Assembly: GCA_965249925.1 (NCBI GenBank)
Contig: OZ252260.1
Location: 5,766,001-5,830,000, forward strand
Source: Hoeflea_A sp965249925
Lineage (GTDB): Bacteria; Pseudomonadota; Alphaproteobacteria; Rhizobiales; Rhizobiaceae
Length of the DNA: 64,000 nt
Reading direction: 5' to 3'
Below the pieces are notes generated by a model. The model saw nothing but the letters and a program-made list of their open reading frames with translations. It was not told where the DNA came from and did no database searches. Position 1 is the stretch's first letter. Every line of letters starts with the position of its first letter. Shown piece by piece: positions 57,224-64,000 of the stretch. A program made the position numbers and the translations under genes.

Positions 57224-58600
57224 TCAGCCTTCGACCGGCCCAAGCAGCATGAGCGATCGGCTGCCGTGCTCAGACGCCCAGAGGCTCATTCTCGCCTGCA
57301 CCGCCTCGAGGTTCCAGCCCGATTCGGTCCGCAGGCTTGTGTCACGTTCGATTTCGGACCAGCTTCCCATGAATTCCGCAGCCTGACCCGGATCCGAAAC
57401 GGCTGTCAGGTCGAGTAAAAGAACGCGTGCATCCAGTTCACCCTTGACGGCACCGGGCGCCCAAGCGAGCAAATAGGGACCGGGATTATCCAGGATCCAG
57501 CCGGTTTTTTCGGTGTCCAGAATGGCGCGGTGGCCGATTGCCAGTCCGTAGCGATTGACCGCTTCCGTGCAGATCTCGTTGCGTGGCGCGCGGTTGAGTT
57601 CTACCGCCCGGTCAGTGGACGAGACGGGCCATATGGTGACCATGGTCTCAGCCGGTACGATATCGGCTTCGTCTTCAGCAGCCTCGGCGGCGATAAACGC
57701 TTCGCAAATCATGCGAACGCGCTCACGATCTGATGCGGGCGTGTCGGCACGGATCGCCATGACTGCATAGGCAGCATATTCGGTCGGCGGATACTGTTCG
57801 GGCCCGGCAAACAGGCGCCTTTGATCGCGCGGTTTTTCCGGAGTTATCTCAACACGGGCGGCCGCGACGACCTCTTCTTTAGGTTCACTGACCACAACGG
57901 TCTCAACCGCCTCGCCTGTTGCTTTGTCGACGACGACCGTGTCGGTTTCCGTCCGCGTGGTCTCTATGACGGCGACGTCCTCCTCAACACGTCCCGTTCC
58001 CTCGTCGACTTCCACCCGTTCGACAATTCTGTCGCTTTTGGTTGTGGTTTCGGATCGCATGACGACCCGGTCTTCGGTCTCTACGACTTCTACGGTTTCG
58101 GTTGCCGTCGCGGGCTCGTCTGTAACGGTAACAACTTCGACAACCGTTTCGGACGATTCCGCAGGAACTTCGGGCTTGCTTTCCGGAATAGGAGGCGCTT
58201 GTGCGACTTCTGTGCGGTCGGTCGGAGCGGGTGGTTCTGCCGGCGCCGTGGCGACCGGCTGTTCGGCCTGAGGAACCGGTTCAACCGTTGGTTGGGTGGC
58301 CGGCGGCGCGGACGCCACCGTGGTTGTGGGCGTTTCGGGCGATTGTTCGCTTACGACCGTCGTTTGATTCCCAGGCGCGGGCGAGCTCGCATCGTCCAAT
58401 TGTGTGGACTTGTTGCTGGCGCACGCACTGACGAAGGTCGCCAAGCAAAAAACGGCAACGCCGTTCAGCAGGGACTTGGGGAGTTTGCTTAATCCTCTGA
58501 AATTTCTTGATGAAATCGCGGTGCATGGCGGTTTCGTCAACCGTCGATCCGGAGGACTGGTCAGCAGTTGTTGTGTGTGCTGTCCCGTGTGATAGCGCAT
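57224..58600 (-). CDS. Lipoprotein with long Thr/Val/Glu-rich low-complexity region
   Basis: This protein has about 458 residues. A lipobox, ATFVSACAS, predicts lipidation at Cys in the region of residue 60; the real start may be later because the signal would be unusually long (ATG 58600 has AGAGGGG upstream, but TTG codons inside are possible). The next ~200 residues are proline-, then Thr/Val/Glu-rich (TVVVD, ETVEVVE patterns). The C-terminal ~190 residues are globular (YPPTEYAAYAVMAIRADTPASDR; WILDNPGPYLLAWAPG). Probably an outer-membrane or periplasmic lipoprotein spanning the periplasm; function unknown. Confidence 0.75.
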   Translation of the reverse strand: MRYHTGQHTQQLLTSPPDRRLTKPPCTAISSRNFRGLSKLPKSLLNGVAVFCLATFVSACASNKSTQLDDASSPAPGNQTTVVSEQSPETPTTTVASAPPATQPTVEPVPQAEQPVATAPAEPPAPTDRTEVAQAPPIPESKPEVPAESSETVVEVVTVTDEPATATETVEVVETEDRVVMRSETTTKSDRIVERVEVDEGTGRVEEDVAVIETTRTETDTVVVDKATGEAVETVVVSEPKEEVVAAARVEITPEKPRDQRRLFAGPEQYPPTEYAAYAVMAIRADTPASDRERVRMICEAFIAAEAAEDEADIVPAETMVTIWPVSSTDRAVELNRAPRNEICTEAVNRYGLAIGHRAILDTEKTGWILDNPGPYLLAWAPGAVKGELDARVLLLDLTAVSDPGQAAEFMGSWSEIERDTSLRTESGWNLEAVQARMSLWASEHGSRSLMLLGPVEG

Positions 58601-58796
58601 AGCCGCATTCCCCTCTCTTCGTTCCACCGGTTGGCCAGCCGGTCGAGATCCGAAGTTTAAAGCATGTGCGAGACGCAGCCAATAGAGTACAGGCAACAAT
58701 CTGCAAACCATCGGTCAACCGTGTTCAAACACTGATCTCAAATTGATCGTAATATGCTTTCACCTTCGCGCGATACTGCCTTGCAAGGAGAGGGCT

Positions 58797-59156
58797 ATGA
58801 TGAAGTGGATGGTTATTGCCGGATTGACAGGTGCGGTCACCTGTGGATTTTTCGAGGTTACACTGGCGGCGTCCTTTGATTGTTCAGCAGCGACAACAAC
58901 GGACGAGAAAGCGGTTTGTGCCAATCCGCAGCTGTCTTCGCTGGATTCGGAAATGGCAGGTCTCTGGTACGGCTACAAAGCCATGCCATTGTTGATGGGC
59001 GCCAGCGGCAACCGTCAGGACGAAGCCCAGGCTTTTCTCAAATCGCGAGCGGCCTGCGGATCGAGCACCGCCTGTCTAACCAACCTCTACAATCAGCGCA
59101 TTTCAACGCTGAAAACGAATATTGATTGGGCCGTCAAAAACTACTGCAACAACTGA
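58797..59156 (+). CDS. LprI-like secreted protein (lysozyme-inhibitor-type domain)
   Basis: This 119-residue exported protein has a signal peptide (MMKWMVIAGLTGAVTCGFFEVTLA). The mature part begins FDCSAATTTDEKAVCANPQLSSLDSEMAGL, the Cys-rich LprI N-terminal domain pattern, with four more cysteines toward the C-terminus. LprI of mycobacteria inhibits lysozyme; other members are unstudied. GGAG lies 6-9 bases before ATG 58797. The last 16 bases overlap the end of the convergent AraC gene. Confidence 0.85.
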   Translation: MMKWMVIAGLTGAVTCGFFEVTLAASFDCSAATTTDEKAVCANPQLSSLDSEMAGLWYGYKAMPLLMGASGNRQDEAQAFLKSRAACGSSTACLTNLYNQRISTLKTNIDWAVKNYCNN

Positions 59157-60118
59157 GCGTCACCGCCGTTGCTTCCGCTGCGCAGGCGGAAACGACGCCG
59201 GTATTCACCGGGATTGATGCCGAGGTTAGACCGGAAGATCTTTCGAAAGGCCGGCGGGTCCTTGTAGCCGACTTGCCAGGCGATCTCATTGATGGAAAGC
59301 GCCGTGGCCTCGAGCAGTTCGCGCGCCTTGCTGACCCGAAGCACCTGCACATAGGCGGTCGGGTTGAGCGCGGTTGCCCTTTGGAAACGGCGCAAAAAAG
59401 TCCGCTCGGTGAGCCCGGCGCGTTCGGCCATCTGTTTTACGTTCACGGTATCGGCAAAGTGGATCTGCAACCAACGCTGAACGTCAAGAATGACCTTGTC
59501 CCCATGCGCCTGTTCCGGTGCAAATGTCCTGTAGTAGCGCTGCTCGCGCCCGCCCGGATCGATCAGAAAGAGACGCGCCACCGCCAGCATGACCGCCGAG
59601 CCGCCGAAGCGGTCGATCAGCCGCAATCCGAGATCCGTCCATGCCATAACGCCGCCGGCCGTGATGACGTCACCGTCGTCAATGATCATGCGGTCGGCGT
59701 CGAGAATACACCGCGGATACGCCTCGGCAAGCTGATCCTTCAGAGCCCAATGCGTTGTGACGATCCGGTGATCGAGCAGACCTGCCGCGGCCAGGTGAAA
59801 CGCGCCGGCACAAACCGAGCAGGCGGTCGCACCTGCGTCGTGCGCCTCAATGATCCACTCACCGATGGTTTCCGAAACGGTGCCGGACGCGATCGGAGAC
59901 AGGCTCGGCGGAACAATAAAGCAGGTAAGCTTCGAACCGGCCCGTGCGTTATCGGTGGGCACAATCCGTCCGTCCAACTCATGCCAATGGCTGACCCGAA
60001 ACACCGGCTCGCCGTGGGAGATGAACCGATTTGCCGCCTCGAACAAATCCGTCAGGCCGTAGACGGCTGCAGCCTGCGCTTCGGGGTACCGCAGAATGCC
60101 GATCTCGATAATGCGCAT
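59141..60118 (-). CDS. GlxA-family AraC-type regulator
   Basis: This 325-residue protein has an N-terminal DJ-1/PfpI-like domain (ATACSVCAGAFHLAAAGLLDHRIVTTHW near residues 97-124) and a C-terminal double HTH (VNVKQMAERAGLTERTFLRRFQRAT; LSINEIAWQVGYKDPPAFRKIFRSNLG). It is a second GlxA-type protein beside the CdhR-like one but not close to it. It is divergent from the isochorismatase-family gene at 60218, its probable target. Confidence 0.92.
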   Translation of the reverse strand: MRIIEIGILRYPEAQAAAVYGLTDLFEAANRFISHGEPVFRVSHWHELDGRIVPTDNARAGSKLTCFIVPPSLSPIASGTVSETIGEWIIEAHDAGATACSVCAGAFHLAAAGLLDHRIVTTHWALKDQLAEAYPRCILDADRMIIDDGDVITAGGVMAWTDLGLRLIDRFGGSAVMLAVARLFLIDPGGREQRYYRTFAPEQAHGDKVILDVQRWLQIHFADTVNVKQMAERAGLTERTFLRRFQRATALNPTAYVQVLRVSKARELLEATALSINEIAWQVGYKDPPAFRKIFRSNLGINPGEYRRRFRLRSGSNGGDAQLLQ

Positions 60119-60217
60119 TTGTCAGTTATGGCCTCAAAGATGTCGAATTAGCCAAGTTCGTTTATGCAGTTTGCCTGCTAGCCTGTCCAGTATCGCAACA
60201 TCACTTTGGAGAGTGAC

Positions 60218-60769
60218 ATGACAAAGGAAGCATTGCTGATCGTTGACCTGCAGAACGATTACTTCCCCGACGGCAAATGGGTGTTGAGCGGTATTGAAGC
60301 CGCTTCCACCAACGCCGCACGGCTGCTTGCAGCCCACCGAGACGCCGGGAAGGACATCATACACGTTCGCCATGAATCGCAGAGCCCCGATGCACCGTTC
60401 TTTCATGCCGGTACCCTGGGGGCTGAAATCCATCCGTCGGTTGCGCCGTCGGGCGACGAGGCGGTTGTCGTCAAGCATGCCGCAAACAGTTTTCGTGACA
60501 CCGGCCTTGAAAACCTGCTGAAGGAAAAGGGCATCGATCAGCTGACGATTTGCGGTGCGATGAGCCAGATGTGTGTCGACGCGACAACCCGAGCGGCAGC
60601 CGATCTCGGATTCGCCTGCACCGTCGTCCATGATGCCTGCGCCGCACGAGACACCGCGTTTAACGGTGTGGATGTGCCAGCTGCGCAAGTCCACGCCGCT
60701 TTCATGTCGTCGCTTGGCTTCGGCTATGCGCGTGTCGTTGGAACCGATGATTTCCTGAGTTCGACATAG
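60218..60769 (+). CDS. Cysteine hydrolase, isochorismatase family
   Basis: This 183-residue hydrolase has the catalytic triad Asp10 (LLIVDLQNDYF), Lys86 (VVVKHAANSF) and Cys119 (GAMSQMCVDATTRAA). Members hydrolyse amides such as nicotinamide, ureidoacrylate or N-carbamoyl compounds; the active-site surroundings resemble general amidases more than nicotinamidase. GGAGAG lies six bases before ATG 60218. It ends four bases from the end of the convergent TetR gene. Confidence 0.92.
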   Translation: MTKEALLIVDLQNDYFPDGKWVLSGIEAASTNAARLLAAHRDAGKDIIHVRHESQSPDAPFFHAGTLGAEIHPSVAPSGDEAVVVKHAANSFRDTGLENLLKEKGIDQLTICGAMSQMCVDATTRAAADLGFACTVVHDACAARDTAFNGVDVPAAQVHAAFMSSLGFGYARVVGTDDFLSST

Positions 60770-60773
60770 CCGG

Positions 60774-61409
60774 TCAACCTCTCTTCAGAAAGCCATTGGC
60801 CAGCACGAATTCGATGTCGGTCAGTATCGTCGAGAGCATGTCGTCCTTGGCAACAAGACCGTCGTTGCACAACGAAATCAGTCCGTGCATGGTGGCCCAG
60901 AAAACGTGGTTCAGACGGTCCGGTTCGACACCGAGCAGACCGTCTGCCCAGGCCCGTTCCAGCAGGTTGCGGGTCACGGCGGTGTTGTCGTCTATCGCCG
61001 CCTGAAACTCCGGCGACAACGTTTCGTTGATCTGTGCCGGCCTGAAAATAAGCGCATAAAGAGACGGGTTTTCCAGACCAAACCGGACGTAAGCCTCGCC
61101 AGCCAACCGCATCTGCTCGATCGGCGCGTCCGGCGGCGCGGCAGCGACCGCGTCGCTGGTAGACATGGTCAGGCGCCGCATCCCTGCCACACACATGGCA
61201 TCACAAAGGGCGGCCTTATCTTTAAAGTAAAGATACGGTGTCTGGCGACTGACGCCGGTCGCCTCGGCGAGGCGCCGGATAGTCAGTCCGGCCAGGCCCT
61301 CCTTCTCCAAAATGGATAGCGCGGCATCAATGAGGCCGTTGCGTCGTTCATCAATCTCATTGGCGGAAAGTGGCTTGTTCAAGAGAAGTCCAGAATTTAT
61401 GGTTGACAT
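60774..61409 (-). CDS. TetR-family repressor of the MATE gene
   Basis: This protein has about 211 residues with HTH near residues 22-66 (IDAALSILEKEGLAGLTIRRLAEATGVSRQTPYLYFKDKAAL) and a TetR_C_33/WHG-type effector domain. ATG 61409 lies inside the 26-base palindrome at 61403-61428 and has no ribosome site; TTG 61382 (GGA eight bases upstream) is an alternative that would leave the operator entirely upstream. It is divergent from a MATE efflux pump and likely represses both genes until its drug-like ligand binds. Confidence 0.88.
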   Translation of the reverse strand: MSTINSGLLLNKPLSANEIDERRNGLIDAALSILEKEGLAGLTIRRLAEATGVSRQTPYLYFKDKAALCDAMCVAGMRRLTMSTSDAVAAAPPDAPIEQMRLAGEAYVRFGLENPSLYALIFRPAQINETLSPEFQAAIDDNTAVTRNLLERAWADGLLGVEPDRLNHVFWATMHGLISLCNDGLVAKDDMLSTILTDIEFVLANGFLKRG

Positions 61410-61428
61410 TGTCAATTGACAGTGTCAA
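61403..61428. promoter_or_regulatory. 26-base palindromic TetR operator
   Basis: TTGACA-T-TGTCAATTGACA-G-TGTCAA is symmetric except for one mismatched pair. It contains TTGACA hexamers on both strands, so the operator overlaps the -35 region of the rightward MATE promoter (TATAGT at 61430-61435 is a possible -10) and the leftward TetR promoter or start. Confidence 0.7.
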
Positions 61429-61570
61429 GTATAGTACATCGATTGCGATTCAGCCGCAACATAAACCGATTGTGGTCGGAGCAACAGCGACCATGCCCGC
61501 GTCGTTGACCGGAAAGGCTCGTTTGTCCGGTCCACCGGTGCGGGCGCACAAACCGTTGGTGAGATTGACG

Positions 61571-63004
61571 ATGAGCGACCTGCAGGAAGCAGTGGCGGAC
61601 CGGCAATCCGGTGCCATCAGCCAACCAGAACGATCCAATGTCTTTTTGACTGGACCGCTCCTGGCGGTCTTTGCAAAAACGGCGACGCCGATCATCCTCA
61701 TGATGTTGGTGACCGGCTTGTTCACACTGGTGGATGCCTGGTTTCTGGGGGTTTTCGTCGGCGCTGAGGCGCTAACGGCGGTGACCCTGATGTTTCCGCT
61801 CTTCATGATGCTGATAGCGACATCAACCGTGGTGTCGCACGGCTTTTCATCCGTCATGGCGAGACTGCTGGGTGCGGCTGCATCCGCGACGGTGCTCGGC
61901 AATGCGCTTGCGGGCGCGCTGATGCTTTCGTTCGCAATATGCGTATTGCTGGTTTTGACCTTTGCGGTGATCGGGCCGGCGCTGATCGACCTCCTGGCAC
62001 ACGGTTCCGCGTCCTTGGCTCATATGGGATACACCTACATCGCAATCCTTGTTTTCTGCTCGCCGGTAACCTTCGCGCAAACACTTCTCGCCGACCAGCT
62101 GCGGTGCGAGGGCAGGGTGGCCTTCATGACTCTCACCGCGCTGTCGACAATACTGCTCAACGTCGCTTTCAACTATATTCTGATAGCCCGGCTGCAGTGG
62201 GGCGTTGCCGGATCGGCCTACGGCACCATCGCCGCACAGGCGGTCGCCTTGCTCGTCATCCTTGTCTATCGGTACTTCAAGCCTTCGACACTGAGTTTTG
62301 CGGCCTTGACCCTTTCTCGGGTGCGGGAGCGCTGGCGCGATTACCTGGCATTGGGCATACCGCCGAGCCTTGGCTATCTCGGTGTGTCTTTGTTGTCGGC
62401 CGCCATTATCTACAATTTGCAGCGCTGGAGCGGTGACAATTACGCCGCGACCGTGGGCGCCTATGGAATCACCACCCGGCTGATCACGTTTTTCTATCTG
62501 CCGCTGCTGGGGCTCGCCATGGCGTTCCAGACGATCGTTGGCAACAACTACGGGGCACGGGACTGGCAGCGGACGGACTCCAGTCTCAAACTGGCGATGC
62601 TTCTCGCCTTCGGTTACTGCGTCGTCGCCCAGATCGGTTTCCTCGCTTTCGCTGACGTCATCGGCCGCGGATTTGTCGATGATCCGGCAGTTGTTCGGGA
62701 AACCGGCCGAATTCTGCCGATTATGGTCTTGCTGTTTTTCCTGTTCGGACCGCTTATGATGCTGGCGAGCTACTTCCAGGCAACCGGCGACGCCGGCCGA
62801 TCGGCTTGGCTGAACCTGTCGCGCACTTACATCTTCAGTCTGCCACTGACATTCGGCCTGCCTTTCGCCTTTGGCGAAGTCGGTATCTGGATCGCCGGAC
62901 CAGTTGCGGAGTGTTTGATGCTGGTTTTGACCGCCGTGTTGCTGTTGCGCCTGCGTCGCGGGCTAGGGTTGCGCTGGGGCGTGTTTCGCTATCAGACGTC
63001 GTAG
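61571..63004 (+). CDS. MATE-family multidrug efflux protein
   Basis: This 477-residue inner-membrane antiporter has twelve hydrophobic helices in two MatE repeats. The first repeat starts at LLAVFAKTATPIILMMLVTGLFTLVDAWFLG and the second near YLALGIPPSLGYLGVSLLSAAI. ATG 61571 is preferred since GGTGAG lies nine bases upstream and the membrane domain begins ~35 residues later; the frame is open further upstream through the operator. Proton- or sodium-driven drug export under TetR control is expected. Confidence 0.92.
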   Translation: MSDLQEAVADRQSGAISQPERSNVFLTGPLLAVFAKTATPIILMMLVTGLFTLVDAWFLGVFVGAEALTAVTLMFPLFMMLIATSTVVSHGFSSVMARLLGAAASATVLGNALAGALMLSFAICVLLVLTFAVIGPALIDLLAHGSASLAHMGYTYIAILVFCSPVTFAQTLLADQLRCEGRVAFMTLTALSTILLNVAFNYILIARLQWGVAGSAYGTIAAQAVALLVILVYRYFKPSTLSFAALTLSRVRERWRDYLALGIPPSLGYLGVSLLSAAIIYNLQRWSGDNYAATVGAYGITTRLITFFYLPLLGLAMAFQTIVGNNYGARDWQRTDSSLKLAMLLAFGYCVVAQIGFLAFADVIGRGFVDDPAVVRETGRILPIMVLLFFLFGPLMMLASYFQATGDAGRSAWLNLSRTYIFSLPLTFGLPFAFGEVGIWIAGPVAECLMLVLTAVLLLRLRRGLGLRWGVFRYQTS

Positions 63005-63015
63005 GTTCGGATTGT

Positions 63016-63384
63016 TTACGTCGCAGCCCGCCGTAGTCCCAGTTCGGCCCGTTGCGCTTTGGTGAGCTTACCGATCACGATGGTATGGGCAGTCTTTATG
63101 TAGTCTTTGAGGTCGGCATCGCTCATCGCTGCGGGATCTTCGATCTGAACCCATTTCGCGCGAGCCAGATAGGGTGCCGGAACGATTCCGTCCTGCTCGA
63201 TCAGGACACGATAGGCAAGGTCGCTGCATTTGAAGCTGATGCGCTGTGTCGATCCGCTTCCCCACCGTGAACAAACGGCGAATATCTTGCCGCCGACTTT
63301 CCAGACCGAAGCGCCGCCCCACTGCACCACATGCGTCGTCGATTGCAGACTGCCGCAAAACCTGTCAAAGGCGCCCCGTTCCAT
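63016..63384 (-). CDS. MmcQ/YjbR-family protein
   Basis: This 122-residue protein has the YjbR fold pattern: STTHVVQWGGASVWKVGGKIFAV (residues about 15-37), SFKCSD, and the C-terminal WVQIEDPAAMSDADLKDYIKTAH helix. The family resembles a DNA-binding fold; its role is unknown. It is convergent with the MATE gene, 11 bases apart, without a visible terminator. Confidence 0.9.
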   Translation of the reverse strand: MERGAFDRFCGSLQSTTHVVQWGGASVWKVGGKIFAVCSRWGSGSTQRISFKCSDLAYRVLIEQDGIVPAPYLARAKWVQIEDPAAMSDADLKDYIKTAHTIVIGKLTKAQRAELGLRRAAT

Positions 63385-63559
63385 AATCTCGCGGACCTCC
63401 GGTTAATATCTCCAAAATGAGCGCCCGTGTATCGAGGCGCATCGCCGTTTAAGGTAGCGCAAACTCTTTTTCCCCGGAGGGTAGAAATTTGTCGGAAAAA
63501 CATCATCCTGACAGACCACACCGTATGGACACGGCGATCGCGTGGAGATTTACGATCCG

Positions 63560-64000
63560 ATGTTGAACACGATCTGGCATACGACCAAAGCGACACTTGT
63601 CTTCCTCGTTCTGCTCACCGCGCCACTTGCGGCGGACGAGGCGGCGACCACAGCATTCCTGCCAAAAGACGCAATCGATGGGAAAGCAGTGATCGGTCCA
63701 CCGCCGGCGGCCGACTCGGCCGAGCACCGTACGCAGATGGCCATAGTGCTGTGGCTGCAGAAAACCCGCACACCGGAACAGGTGGTGTTTGTGGAAACAC
63801 CGCTTAATCTGCAGCGCTTTGCACCACTGTTGAGTGGATCTTTGATGGACGTGAACGGCATCGAGCTGAGTTCCACGTTCGAGGCGGTGATCGATCAGGT
63901 GCGCGTCGACTACGATGCTCTGAAAGCTTTTTACGATGAGCCGAGGCCATTCCAAGTTAACGATGCCGTGAAGCCGGTCGGGCAACCGCGGCCGGTTGGA
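63560..64000 (+). CDS. PAP2-type acid phosphatase, 3' end cut by window edge
   Basis: The frame is open from ATG 63560 to the window end (147 codons). A signal peptide (ATLVFLVLLTAPLAADE) shows export. The sequence FYDEPRPFQVNDAV near residue 130 is the KxxxxxxRP-like first motif of class A non-specific acid phosphatases (PhoN type) in the PAP2 superfamily; the SGH and late His motifs would lie beyond the edge. GGAG stands 12 bases upstream. The family call is likely but rests on half the protein. Confidence 0.75.
   Translation, partial: MLNTIWHTTKATLVFLVLLTAPLAADEAATTAFLPKDAIDGKAVIGPPPAADSAEHRTQMAIVLWLQKTRTPEQVVFVETPLNLQRFAPLLSGSLMDVNGIELSSTFEAVIDQVRVDYDALKAFYDEPRPFQVNDAVKPVGQPRPVG

Overview
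The window is GC-rich, densely coded DNA from a chromosome that looks alphaproteobacterial, most likely Hyphomicrobiales (Rhizobiales). The reasons are a carnitine dehydrogenase fused to a betainyl-CoA thioesterase, a GAAC-N7-GAAC (= GTTC-N7-GTTC) LexA-type box, a YnjB-type ABC importer, many TetR/ArsR/IclR/LysR/GntR regulators, and tight overlaps of the ATGA type. No rRNA, tRNA, CRISPR array, insertion sequence or replication origin was recognised. The first gene (metallophosphoesterase) and the last gene (PAP2-type acid phosphatase) are cut by the window edges.

1-3 kb: partial metallophosphoesterase, maltose-type O-acetyltransferase, and an ArsR/SRPBCC module with a clear palindromic operator. 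3.2-17.8 kb: the most unusual locus. Three plus-strand transcription units carry near-identical upstream palindromes (core TGT-N4-ACA) and surround a HutC/UTRA-type GntR regulator. They encode (i) a thiolase-fold protein lacking the usual Cys and His, a DUF35 partner and an AMP-forming CoA ligase; (ii) a TIM-barrel ketose epimerase, a two-subunit DhaK/DhaL-type kinase and a LacD-type class I aldolase; (iii) the GntR regulator with an L-fucose-isomerase-like enzyme; (iv) a YnjB-like ABC importer with a nucleoside hydrolase. Read together they suggest import of a nucleoside-like glycoside, release of the sugar, isomerisation, epimerisation, phosphorylation and aldol cleavage, with an acyl-CoA side branch that could itself be a retro-aldol step. 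The substrate is unknown.

17.9-33.5 kb: mostly housekeeping-like single genes and pairs (TetR/enoyl-CoA hydratase, MAPEG protein, MBL hydrolase, methyltransferase, LysE exporter, GNAT, cyclase-family hydrolase, a large phytase-like secreted protein, cupin, SDR, alpha/beta hydrolase, GhrA-type reductase, ZnuA with a very long His-rich loop, cytochrome c', LysR). 33.5-37 kb: an S24-type repressor, a LexA-box promoter, an HTH-like protein and two uncharacterised proteins, possibly a cryptic SOS-responsive or prophage-derived island.

37-45.3 kb: a gamma-butyrobetaine/crotonobetaine/L-carnitine catabolic operon on the minus strand: BKACE (CdhC type), carnitine dehydrogenase-thioesterase fusion, acyl-CoA dehydrogenase, ADP-forming acyl-CoA ligase, CaiD and an EamA transporter. 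A CdhR-like regulator is divergent, and tandem 21-bp-spaced repeats lie between them. 45.3-47.6 kb: a barrel-like secreted protein, a histone-deacetylase-family amidohydrolase and an IclR regulator. 47.7-56.3 kb: an IclR-linked plus-strand operon of unknown substrate (cyclase-family hydrolase, cupin, SDR, 3-hydroxyacyl-CoA-dehydrogenase-like enzyme, complete Liv-type ABC importer, second cupin) whose own BKACE gene is a pseudogene. 56.3-64 kb: a degraded GNAT gene, GFA protein, repetitive lipoprotein, LprI-like protein, GlxA-type regulator, isochorismatase-family hydrolase, a TetR/MATE efflux pair, an MmcQ/YjbR protein and the partial phosphatase.
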